From Deltaproteobacteria bacterium (GTDB taxonomy: Bacteria; Bdellovibrionota_C; UBA2361; JAAYZI01): DNA of 5,637 bases. Position 1 is the stretch's first letter. Each line of letters begins with the position of its first letter. Shown here piece by piece: positions 1 to 5,637 of this stretch. Position numbers and translations under genes: made by a program. The notes beneath the pieces are model-generated. The model saw nothing but the letters and a program-made list of their open reading frames with translations. It was not told where the DNA came from and did not search any database. The DNA is taken from positions 1-5,637 of the forward strand of contig JAAYZI010000139.1 in NCBI GenBank assembly GCA_012514925.1. Direction: 5' to 3'.

Positions 1-559
1 GGGCCCCTTCTTGCCGCGCTGCAGTAATCTGATCGATCACTAAACGAGGTCCATTTACTAGCCCGTCTTGATAAAAAACACCTGGCCGTTGATCTCTGGG
101 CAAGCGGCCATGCCGCAAACCATTTCTGACTCCTAGCCAACGCTGCAAATGAAGAATAAAGTTCGCTCGGCACCCGAAGGCAGGCGATCCGAATGCCTGC
201 ACATCGACAACCCGTACCAAATGCGCAGCGGTGTTTAGCAAATCAAGCTTGGCTCTGAATCCACCCAAATCACACAGAGTGTGAAAGCGCCACCGCTGCG
301 GCCAACCTGCCAGCATATACAGCGGCGCTCCCGAGGAGGCACCGCCATAATCGCCCTTTTCTAAGAGCACCGTCTTTAAACCGTTAAAGGCCGCCAAATG
401 GGCAAACGTCGCCCCGTGTACCCCTCCTCCGATGATTAGCAGATCGCTGCGCTGCTCCCGTTCAATAGCGGCCATAACCTCTTGCCGCGTCTGCCTGGGT
501 TGCCCCGCCAAGATTCCATCTGGGATCTTGCAAGTATTATAAATATCATAAAGCGGCAT
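1..559 (-). CDS. FAD-dependent oxidoreductase, glycerol-3-phosphate dehydrogenase-like (C-terminus beyond window)
   Basis: I translated this frame by hand; it is open for 186 codons from an ATG at 559 to the window edge, so the protein is incomplete. Residues 39-50 (DLLIIGGGVHGA) form a Rossmann dinucleotide-binding motif with G44, G46 and G49, and E67 ends the second strand (TVLLEKGDY), the residue that usually binds the FAD ribose. What follows resembles the GlpA/GlpD family: an ASS motif at 74-76, an AAHLVR segment corresponding to the family's NAPHLVRPLPF, and an NGPRLV segment corresponding to its DARLVL. The stretch where that family has a conserved HGG-RYL motif reads LYMLAGWPQRW here, so the substrate is uncertain. 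The family oxidises sn-glycerol 3-phosphate and passes electrons to quinone at the inner membrane. The gene starts 3 bp after the small secreted gene, and its GGTGAG ribosome site overlaps that gene's TGA. An internal ATG at 475 is possible, but its GAGG lies only 2 bases away. Family call good, exact substrate unknown. Confidence 0.8.
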   Translation of the reverse strand, partial: MPLYDIYNTCKIPDGILAGQPRQTRQEVMAAIEREQRSDLLIIGGGVHGATFAHLAAFNGLKTVLLEKGDYGGASSGAPLYMLAGWPQRWRFHTLCDLGGFRAKLDLLNTAAHLVRVVDVQAFGSPAFGCRANFILHLQRWLGVRNGLRHGRLPRDQRPGVFYQDGLVNGPRLVIDQITAARQEGA

Positions 560-562
560 CTC

Positions 563-898
563 TCACCGCCCTAAAATTGATACGTCCTTGATCTGCCGAG
601 ATCCTCCGGACATCATAATCTTCCAACTTCCTGGTGGCACTGCCTCAAAAATAAATGTCTCGGCGGAGTGAGAATGCGGCTCCAACACCACAGCTGAATT
701 GTCCTGACTAACCAACCGGATCCTAATCATCTCTCCGGCGCCACCTGACATCACCACCCTAACCTGCGCCACTTGCTGCAGGCTAGCCTGCGCGCGAATC
801 AAGCCATTTTGATCGACAATCCTTAACTGCTCCTCCGCCAAAAGGCCGCGACTAAAAAGCACTATCAGTATCGCGACAGCAACGCATTTTTTAAACAT
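563..898 (-). CDS. small predicted secreted protein, unknown function
   Basis: This is a 111-residue protein that I do not recognise. Residues 1-21 look like a Sec signal peptide: K3-K4, a hydrophobic core at about 6-15 (VAVAILIVLF), and a likely signal peptidase I site after GLLA (A21). There is no lipobox cysteine; the only Cys, C5, is in the signal. The mature part of about 90 residues is rich in alternating hydrophobic and polar residues, as in a beta-sandwich. It contains DQNGLIRA near its start and a segment FIFEAVPPGSWKI typical in style of Ig-like or carboxypeptidase-regulatory-like folds; this fold is inference. MSGG occurs twice, at about 50 and 96. The gene sits 11 bp after purD with an AAGAGG site (903-908) just after the purD stop, and 3 bp before the oxidoreductase, so it is probably co-translated with both. 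The ORF seems real because of its signal peptide, ribosome site and spacing. Confidence 0.78.
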   Translation of the reverse strand: MFKKCVAVAILIVLFSRGLLAEEQLRIVDQNGLIRAQASLQQVAQVRVVMSGGAGEMIRIRLVSQDNSAVVLEPHSHSAETFIFEAVPPGSWKIMMSGGSRQIKDVSILGR

Positions 899-909
899 AC
901 GGCCTCTTT

Positions 910-2166
910 TTAAGTTGCGATATCTGATCGATACTGTTGACCTCGGTAATTAATACAGCTCACAGCTTCATAAGCTCGGTCTGCAGCGGACCTAACATCT
1001 TCAGCCTCAGCCGTAACACTTAAAACCCTGCCGCCATTTGTGCGCAGGCAACCCGCTTGATCCAGCGCGGTGCCGTGATGAAAAATCTCCACATTCTTGA
1101 TAGCAGCAGCCTTATCTAAAGCCAGAATCTCATCTCCCTTGATAACATCCCAGGGATAACCCTCCGCTGCCGTGACCACACACACCGCCGCCGTGGTGGT
1201 TTCAGCAAAGTTTAGACCTTCCGGCAAAGCATCACGAGTTGCCAAAGCGCGCAGTAACACAAACAAATCTCCTGGCATCCTTCTCAGCAACACTTGTGCT
1301 TCTGGATCACCTAGACGCACATTAAACTCCAAAACCCGGATGTTACCCTGATCGTCAATGATCAAACCCGCGTATAAAAAGCCGCTAAACGGAGCGCCAC
1401 GGCTCTTCATCTCCCGCAATACCGGACGAATCACATGTTCCAACGCCCAGGCTTGCTGACGCGCGTCCAGCCGTGGTGTCGGCGAAACTGCCCCCATTCC
1501 ACCTGTATTAGGACCCTGGTCACCGTCGCTCAAACGCTTGTAATCATGAGAGGCTGCTAAGGGATAAATACGCTCGCCATCAGTAGCGACGATAAAAGAA
1601 GCCTCCTTTCCATAGAGACACTCTTCTATCACAACCACCGACTGACCAAACCTAACATAAACTTCATTTAGAGCCACACGAACCTGATCCAAATCCTGAC
1701 AAACAAAGACTCCTTTGCCATCCGCTAAACCATCCGCCTTGACTACCAAGGGCGCACCGCGGCTTTCAGCATAGGCTAATGCTGTAGCTTGATCATAAAA
1801 AGTCTTAAACTCGGCCGTAGGCACACCAGCGGCCTGCATAACTTGCTTAGCAAAGTGCTTAGACCCCTCAAGCTCAGCGGCGCGCTGGGACGGCCCAAAT
1901 ATGACAAGGCCTGCCTCCTCAAAGCGATCCACAACTCCGAGTGTAAGCGGGCGCTCCGGCCCAACCACGGTAAAATCGATATTTTTTGAGCGGGCGAAAT
2001 CCACTAATCCCGATATATTATCCGAAGCAATCGCCACATTCTCTGCCACTCCTGCCGTACCGGGATTGCCCGGCGCGCAATAAACCTGGGTCACCTGCCG
2101 AGAGGCTTTAAGCTTCCAGCACAGGGCATGCTCCCTACCACCTCCACCGATCACCATTACTCGCAT
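910..2166 (-). CDS. purD: phosphoribosylamine--glycine ligase (GAR synthetase)
   Basis: PurD joins 5-phosphoribosylamine and glycine with ATP to give GAR, the second step of de novo purine synthesis in the cytoplasm. The 418 residues match the usual bacterial length. Visible in order: the N-terminal GGGGREHAL loop (7-15), APGNPGT (31-37), VGPE-PL (69-74), the central EGSK (100-103), the ATP-grasp segment VVKADGLADGKGV (141-153), the HDYKR and GPNTGGMGA motifs (207-226), and LEFNVRLGDPE (279-289) with E280 and N282 as metal ligands. The family usually has RFGDPE, so L285 is a mild variant. A longer frame runs back to a TTG at 2283 inside purH, but the ATG at 2166 is the start: it has a strong GGAGG seven bases upstream, and MRVMVIGGGG is the family's N-terminus. 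It follows purH after 52 bp that hold a large inverted repeat, and it is followed closely by the small secreted gene. Confidence 0.97.
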   Translation of the reverse strand: MRVMVIGGGGREHALCWKLKASRQVTQVYCAPGNPGTAGVAENVAIASDNISGLVDFARSKNIDFTVVGPERPLTLGVVDRFEEAGLVIFGPSQRAAELEGSKHFAKQVMQAAGVPTAEFKTFYDQATALAYAESRGAPLVVKADGLADGKGVFVCQDLDQVRVALNEVYVRFGQSVVVIEECLYGKEASFIVATDGERIYPLAASHDYKRLSDGDQGPNTGGMGAVSPTPRLDARQQAWALEHVIRPVLREMKSRGAPFSGFLYAGLIIDDQGNIRVLEFNVRLGDPEAQVLLRRMPGDLFVLLRALATRDALPEGLNFAETTTAAVCVVTAAEGYPWDVIKGDEILALDKAAAIKNVEIFHHGTALDQAGCLRTNGGRVLSVTAEAEDVRSAADRAYEAVSCINYRGQQYRSDIAT

Positions 2167-2173
2167 AAACACA

Positions 2174-2178
2174 CCTCC
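2174..2178 (-). promoter_or_regulatory. purD ribosome binding site
   Basis: GGAGG on the minus strand lies seven bases before the ATG at 2166. It decides the purD start against the longer in-frame extension into purH. It lies four bases downstream of the inverted repeat at 2183-2221, so folding of that repeat could influence ribosome access. Confidence 0.85.
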
Positions 2179-2182
2179 ACTG

Positions 2183-2221
2183 TAATTCCACCCCACATAT
2201 ATATACCGTGGGGTGGAATTA
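2183..2221 (-). repeat. perfect 14-bp inverted repeat (hairpin) between purH and purD
   Basis: The arms TAATTCCACCCCAC (2208-2221 on the minus strand) and GTGGGGTGGAATTA (2183-2196) are exact complements around an 11-base spacer, GGTATATATAT. The first arm begins with the purH stop codon TAA. In RNA this gives a stable stem with eight G-C pairs. Neither strand shows a run of T after the stem, so it does not look like an intrinsic terminator. Likely roles are mRNA stabilisation or processing between purH and purD, control of purD translation (the purD ribosome site is four bases away), or a dimeric protein's operator. The structure is seen directly; the role is inference. Confidence 0.85.
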
Positions 2222-3802
2222 GTGCCTAAAATGCCTCCGGTTTCCAAAGAGCAGGCATATCCCAAGCCGATCCGCTGTTTCAATCACCTCATCATCACGC
2301 TTTGCTCCCCTTGGTGCCGCCACGGCGCTGATACCTTGTTCTGACATCAGTTGCAAACAATCCGTGAAGGGGAAAAAAGCATCGGAAGCTGCCACCGCAC
2401 CTCGCAGATTGTGGTTATGCACGCGTGCTCTGGCTACCGCCACCTCGGTGGCATCAATACGACTGGTCTGCCCCGCGCCAGCCGCCAGAAGCATCTGGTC
2501 CTTTACAAAAACAATCGCATTAGACTTAACATACAAGCACAAACTCCAAGCCAGCTGCAAATCCTCCAATTCAGATGGGGTGGGGCGTCGCTGACTTACG
2601 ATCTCGAAGGCGGCGATACCAAAGACGACCTGGTCTCTTTCCTGAATCAACACTCCATCATCAACGCTACGTATTTCAAAGCGCTGTTCCTGTGGGACGG
2701 GCACTTGGATAACACGCAGGTTGGCTTTGCGCCTAAGCACATCCAGCCCCTCCGGAGTATAATCCGGCGCCACCACGATCTCCGTGAAGTCCTTAGAAAC
2801 TTCTAGAGCTGCATGCTCATCAACTTTGTTATTAAAAGCGATGACACCTCCAAAGTGACTGCGAGGATCCCCGCACTTCGCTCTAATTAGAGCTTGCTGT
2901 AATGAAACGTCCAGCGCCGCTCCACATGGAGTAAGATGTTTAACAATCACCGCCCCGCATTTGTCTTGCGAGAACGTCCACACGACCTGCAGCGCTGCAT
3001 TTATATCAAGCAGGTTATTGTAGGATAACTCCTTGCCGTTTAATTGTTGCCAGACCGTCTTCCCAGCCGAAATGTCACGGTAATATGTGGCTCTTTGATG
3101 GGGATTCTCACCATACCGTAAAGTCTGCTGTTTGATTAAAATATGCCCGGCCACTTCACCAAGAGAAAAATCATCCGTACTGTCAACCACTGATCCGGCA
3201 CCACTTTCATCAAACTTTACGTTGCAAAGATACTTGGCAATCTGCAAGTTGTAGTTGGCCAGGCTTGCAAAAACTTTAACAGCTAGTTTCCGCCTGAGTT
3301 CCAATGCACCTGATTCTCCTGCTGCCTCCAACTGATGCAGTACTGCCGTGTAATCGCTGGGATCGATTACTGACCATACAGAACGAAAATTCTTCGCAGC
3401 GGCGCGCAGCATCGTCGGCCCGCCGATATCGACCAATTCAACCATTTCGTCAGGGTTGTCGACTTTCTCACTGGCAAGCCCTTCAATAAAAGGATAGAGG
3501 TTAACCGCAACAACATCAATTGGGAGGATTTGATCCTGCTGCAACTGCTGCATATCGGCAGCGTGCTCTCTGCGTGCTAACAACCCGGCGTGAATGCGGG
3601 GGTGCAGAGTTTTAACCCGTCCACCTAAAATTTCTTTCTGTCCTGTATAATCCTCGATCAAGGTGCTTGGCACCCCTGCCTGCGTGAGTGCTTTATGAGT
3701 ACCGCTCGTAACCAACAACAGGTAGCCGAGCTTTTCAAGGCCCTGCGCAAATTGAACTAATCCCCGTCGATCTGATACACTTATTAATGCGGCTTTTTGC
3801 AT
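2219..3802 (-). CDS. purH: bifunctional AICAR transformylase / IMP cyclohydrolase
   Basis: PurH carries out the last two steps to IMP: formylation of AICAR by 10-formyl-tetrahydrofolate, then ring closure. The 527 residues match bacterial PurH (E. coli about 529). The N-terminal MGS-like cyclohydrolase domain shows ALISVSDRRGL (5-15), GGRVKTLHPRIHAG (60-73, with K64), AVNLYPF (99-105) and DIGGPTMLRAAAKN (125-138, with K137). The transformylase domain shows LRYGENPHQ (228-236), GKELSYNN (256-263), IVKH--PCGAA (286-296) with the catalytic pair K288-H289, FGGVIAFN (317-324), VKSNAIV (425-431), GAGQTSRID (442-450), SDAFFPF (473-479) and the terminal RHFRH. The usual QPGGS-RD reads APRGAKRD here (496-503). 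The frame is open back to a GTG at 3832, but the ATG at 3802 has an AGGAGG site five bases upstream (minus-strand 3812-3807) and gives the family N-terminus. It is the first gene of the probable pur operon. Confidence 0.98.
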   Translation of the reverse strand: MQKAALISVSDRRGLVQFAQGLEKLGYLLLVTSGTHKALTQAGVPSTLIEDYTGQKEILGGRVKTLHPRIHAGLLARREHAADMQQLQQDQILPIDVVAVNLYPFIEGLASEKVDNPDEMVELVDIGGPTMLRAAAKNFRSVWSVIDPSDYTAVLHQLEAAGESGALELRRKLAVKVFASLANYNLQIAKYLCNVKFDESGAGSVVDSTDDFSLGEVAGHILIKQQTLRYGENPHQRATYYRDISAGKTVWQQLNGKELSYNNLLDINAALQVVWTFSQDKCGAVIVKHLTPCGAALDVSLQQALIRAKCGDPRSHFGGVIAFNNKVDEHAALEVSKDFTEIVVAPDYTPEGLDVLRRKANLRVIQVPVPQEQRFEIRSVDDGVLIQERDQVVFGIAAFEIVSQRRPTPSELEDLQLAWSLCLYVKSNAIVFVKDQMLLAAGAGQTSRIDATEVAVARARVHNHNLRGAVAASDAFFPFTDCLQLMSEQGISAVAAPRGAKRDDEVIETADRLGICLLFGNRRHFRH

Positions 3803-3823
3803 ATCTCCTCCTAAACAGGAGAT
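3803..3823 (-). promoter_or_regulatory. hairpin covering part of the purH ribosome binding site
   Basis: Just before the purH ATG the minus strand reads ATCTCCT, a seven-base loop, then AGGAGAT, giving an exact 7-bp stem (arms at 3817-3823 and 3803-3809). The ribosome site AGGAGGAG (3805-3812) lies half in the loop and half in the stem. A shorter alternative pairs CTCCT with the first AGGAG around a 4-base loop and hides the other half. Pairing of an anti-Shine-Dalgarno-like CUCCU with the site could damp translation. The repeats are seen; a regulatory role is inference, and such pairing can arise by chance near a purine-rich site. Confidence 0.5.
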
Positions 3824-3905
3824 TCTTAGCACAGTTAGAGATCATTAGTCGACCTCTCCCCCAACCCATTCTCTCGTGACGGACTTTCATGAAATATCTG
3901 GATGG
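3824..3905 (-). other. gap between phosphatase gene and purH; probable place of the purH promoter or leader
   Basis: This is the rest of the 103-bp gap upstream of purH. It has no ORF with a ribosome site and no GC stem followed by a T run, so the phosphatase transcript may read into purH. It contains a 10-bp palindrome, TTTCATGAAA, at 3885-3894. I could not identify a convincing -35/-10 pair, nor a site resembling the E. coli PurR operator as I remember it. Confidence 0.4.
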
Positions 3906-5637
3906 TTAATCAGGCTGAAGCTGCCGTAACTCTTCCAATTCCGTCACAAGGGCTTCGCGCCTGATTTGCAGCTCCTGTTTTTTGCGATCTTTTAGGTTGC
4001 TATCAGGGGAAAACAGCGCTTGTGCATATTCCAAGTCTTTGCGCTTATCGTCTAGCTGAGTCTCAAGTGCACTGAGCTTAATTGTTAATTCTGCCAATAT
4101 ACGGTCCGCGCGGCCCACCTCGTCGCTTATAACCTGCTGCACTTCGTTACTCAACTCAGACATGCGCTCTTTGCGTTGACGCATCAGATCGGAAACTTTC
4201 TTCTTCTGTTCAAGATTTGCAGGATCGTAACTTAAGACCTCAGCCTCTTTTAGGTACTGCCAAGTCACTTGTTGAAAGGCCTCCTGCTTTTGCCGTACCG
4301 CTTCCGATACAGCCGCAACTTCGGTTGCTAATTTAAGACTATCAGTAGTTCTTAGTCTTTCACGTCGTCCATACCAAACTCCCAATTTTCGAGAAGCAAT
4401 ATCCAGCTCAGATTTAACCTTATCGCGCGACTTAACCAGTTCCTCCATCTCCTCTGTAGTTTGCCGCAATAACTGATTGGTGGCACCCGAAATAGGCATT
4501 GTAAAAGACTGGATTTGATCGTTTAAAACGCTAATCTCTTTACTCAACATCAGTTTACGCTTCTCAATGTTTGCAATTTCTGAGTCATCCAGACCTTGCA
4601 CATAGGAATCCATGGGATCAACCTTGTCTTCCAGCGGTTCCGGATCCAATTCTTCCTCCTCCGTCTTCTCCGGAAGCATCTTTCCTGCCTCTGAGTCCAC
4701 ATCAATTAATCGTGAAAACTGCGGTTCGGAGTCTACCGAAGCGGGGACCTCAGTCTCAGGATCCTCAAACACAGGTGATTGCTTAGTCTCTACTCGCTCC
4801 GGGGATATTTTCTTTGGGGATATTTCGCTTACATCCGCGCCTGCCTCTAACCGCACACCTTCCTGTAAATTCAACGCACCTTCTTTTTTGGCACCCTCCT
4901 TTTTGGTTATCTCCACCCGATTTTCAGCATGATTAGAAGATAACGCCACCTCCAAATCTGGTGGCACAACACCCGGTCCCGGATCAAATCCGCCTTCACG
5001 ACCTGAGAAATAACCGCCTATCATAAACCCCAGCGCTGAAAAAGTAAGTACCAACACAACCACTCCCCAACCTTGAAGAAGTAAGGACTTCGGCGCTTCT
5101 TCGGCTATTTCCGTTGGTTCAGGCTCGGCCTGACTAGCAGCCGATGTAGCTGCTGCAGCCCGTTTTGCCGCTTCTTGATTCAAGATTTCGCTTGCCAGTC
5201 CTTCCGCATCAACATTAGCCCGTATTTCCGGCGAGTCTGATCTTACACCTGTGCAAGCAGAGGCCTCGCTATTTCCAGTGGCGAACCCGCTCTCTCTATT
5301 AGATCCATACCCGAGCGGGATATTAAAATCTCTCTCCTGGCACAGCTCTAACGTGTCGTTTAATTCAAGCGTGCTGGTGCTGGAATGGTCTTCTGCGTCC
5401 GCATCCTCGCCATCTTCCGACCGACCAGCAGTGGTGCCTACAGAGACCAAAATAACCGTAATATTATCAGTCCCACCGCGTTCATTCGCCAGCACAACTA
5501 ATGCATCCACAGCCTTTTGCGGAGTGTTCCTACTAACAATCTGCAAGATCTCACTGCAACTAACCAAGTTATAGAGTCCATCGGAACAAAGTAGGTAGAA
5601 ATCTCCATGCTGCGCCGCAGAAGTCTCCAAACGACAA
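3906..5637 (-). CDS. membrane-anchored PP2C-type Ser/Thr protein phosphatase with coiled-coil C-terminal domain (N-terminus beyond window)
   Basis: The frame is open to the window edge. A TTG at 5630 lies inside the phosphatase domain and is not the start; residues below are counted from it. LLCSDGL (13-19, D17) and GGTDNIT (52-58, D55) are the metal-binding aspartate motifs near the end of the PP2C fold, which removes phosphate from Ser and Thr residues of proteins using Mn or Mg. The rest of the catalytic domain lies outside the window. After it come a variable Ser-, Glu- and Ala-rich linker (about 65-180), one transmembrane helix (about 183-208, WGVVVLVLTFSALGFMIGG), an acidic Pro-rich stretch (209-339) and a charged helical, probably coiled-coil domain (about 340-574; bases 3909-4613). 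I saw no Cys after the membrane helix. With the catalytic part in the cytoplasm, about 365 residues would lie outside the inner membrane. The layout recalls mycobacterial PstP, but the outer domain differs. Substrate unknown; a partner Ser/Thr kinase is expected elsewhere. Confidence 0.88.
   Translation of the reverse strand, partial: CRLETSAAQHGDFYLLCSDGLYNLVSCSEILQIVSRNTPQKAVDALVVLANERGGTDNITVILVSVGTTAGRSEDGEDADAEDHSSTSTLELNDTLELCQERDFNIPLGYGSNRESGFATGNSEASACTGVRSDSPEIRANVDAEGLASEILNQEAAKRAAAATSAASQAEPEPTEIAEEAPKSLLLQGWGVVVLVLTFSALGFMIGGYFSGREGGFDPGPGVVPPDLEVALSSNHAENRVEITKKEGAKKEGALNLQEGVRLEAGADVSEISPKKISPERVETKQSPVFEDPETEVPASVDSEPQFSRLIDVDSEAGKMLPEKTEEEELDPEPLEDKVDPMDSYVQGLDDSEIANIEKRKLMLSKEISVLNDQIQSFTMPISGATNQLLRQTTEEMEELVKSRDKVKSELDIASRKLGVWYGRRERLRTTDSLKLATEVAAVSEAVRQKQEAFQQVTWQYLKEAEVLSYDPANLEQKKKVSDLMRQRKERMSELSNEVQQVISDEVGRADRILAELTIKLSALETQLDDKRKDLEYAQALFSPDSNLKDRKKQELQIRREALVTELEELRQLQPD
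4801..4825 (-). repeat. short direct repeat inside the phosphatase outer linker
   Basis: GGGGATATTT occurs at 4801-4810 and again at 4816-4825 on the plus strand, 15 bases apart and therefore in frame. It encodes two ISP copies within SEISPKKISPER. It lies in the low-complexity region between the membrane helix and the coiled coil, and probably arose by slippage. Confidence 0.7.
4876..4905 (-). repeat. 15-bp tandem duplication inside the phosphatase outer linker
   Basis: Two adjacent 15-base units (4876-4890 and 4891-4905) differ at two positions and encode KKEGA twice in a row. Being a multiple of three, it lengthens the linker without breaking the frame. It lies about 55 bases from the other in-frame repeat, which suggests a linker whose length is free to change. 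Confidence 0.75.

Noticed and set aside
2183..2221. Intrinsic terminator between purH and purD
   Set aside because: The stem is strong, but no T run follows it on either strand; the minus strand continues with ACAGTGGAGG, the purD ribosome site region.
2167..2283. N-terminal extension of PurD from a TTG at 2283
   Set aside because: It overlaps purH and crosses the inverted repeat. The family N-terminus and a strong ribosome site both point to the ATG at 2166.
2351..2806. 151-codon open frame on the plus strand
   Set aside because: It lies wholly antisense to purH, whose motifs are continuous through the region. The translated product shows no recognisable domain or composition of a real protein.
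3803..3832. N-terminal extension of PurH from a GTG at 3832
   Set aside because: The extra ten codons include the ribosome site itself, and the family N-terminus begins at the ATG at 3802.
4571..4932. Plus-strand open frames rich in Ser and Pro
   Set aside because: They are antisense to the Glu-, Asp- and Pro-rich linker of the phosphatase; the low-complexity complement explains the open frame.
5251..5574. 107-codon plus-strand open frame
   Set aside because: It is antisense to the PP2C metal-binding motif region and its linker, with no supporting domain.
5628..5630. TTG as the start of the phosphatase
   Set aside because: The frame continues to the window edge with Cys-Arg codons, and a start here would remove most of the PP2C catalytic domain. 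The gene is simply cut by the window.

Overview
The window carries five protein genes, all on the minus strand, so transcription runs from position 5637 towards 1. In that order they are: the C-terminal part of a membrane-anchored PP2C-type Ser/Thr protein phosphatase, purH, purD, a small predicted secreted protein, and the N-terminal part of an FAD-dependent oxidoreductase related to glycerol-3-phosphate dehydrogenase. Both outer genes are cut by the window edges. No tRNA, rRNA, CRISPR array, insertion sequence or intrinsic terminator was seen.

The organism is a bacterium: it has Shine-Dalgarno sites, tightly packed genes and a bacterial-type fused PurH with a separate PurD. Base composition looks balanced, near 48-50% GC by eye. 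A Sec signal peptide and a PP2C phosphatase with a transmembrane segment are visible, but nothing fixes the phylum. A Gram-negative, proteobacteria-like lineage is only a guess.

Region by region. Positions 3906-5637 hold the end of the phosphatase catalytic domain, a cytoplasmic linker, one transmembrane helix, an acidic Pro-rich stretch and a coiled-coil domain of about 230 residues. A 103-bp gap follows; its end is a short hairpin that covers part of the purH ribosome binding site. purH (2219-3802) and purD (910-2166) encode the last two steps to IMP and the second step of purine synthesis. Between them lies a perfect 14-bp inverted repeat that starts on the purH stop codon. The small secreted protein (563-898) follows purD after 11 bp, and the oxidoreductase starts 3 bp after that, with ribosome sites that overlap or touch the preceding stop codons.

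purH, purD, the small gene and the oxidoreductase therefore look like one operon. The first two clearly work together in de novo purine synthesis. Why a secreted protein and a flavoprotein share the transcript is not clear from the sequence. The phosphatase may be a separate unit. The most unusual items are the phosphatase architecture, the purH-purD hairpin and the two operon passengers.
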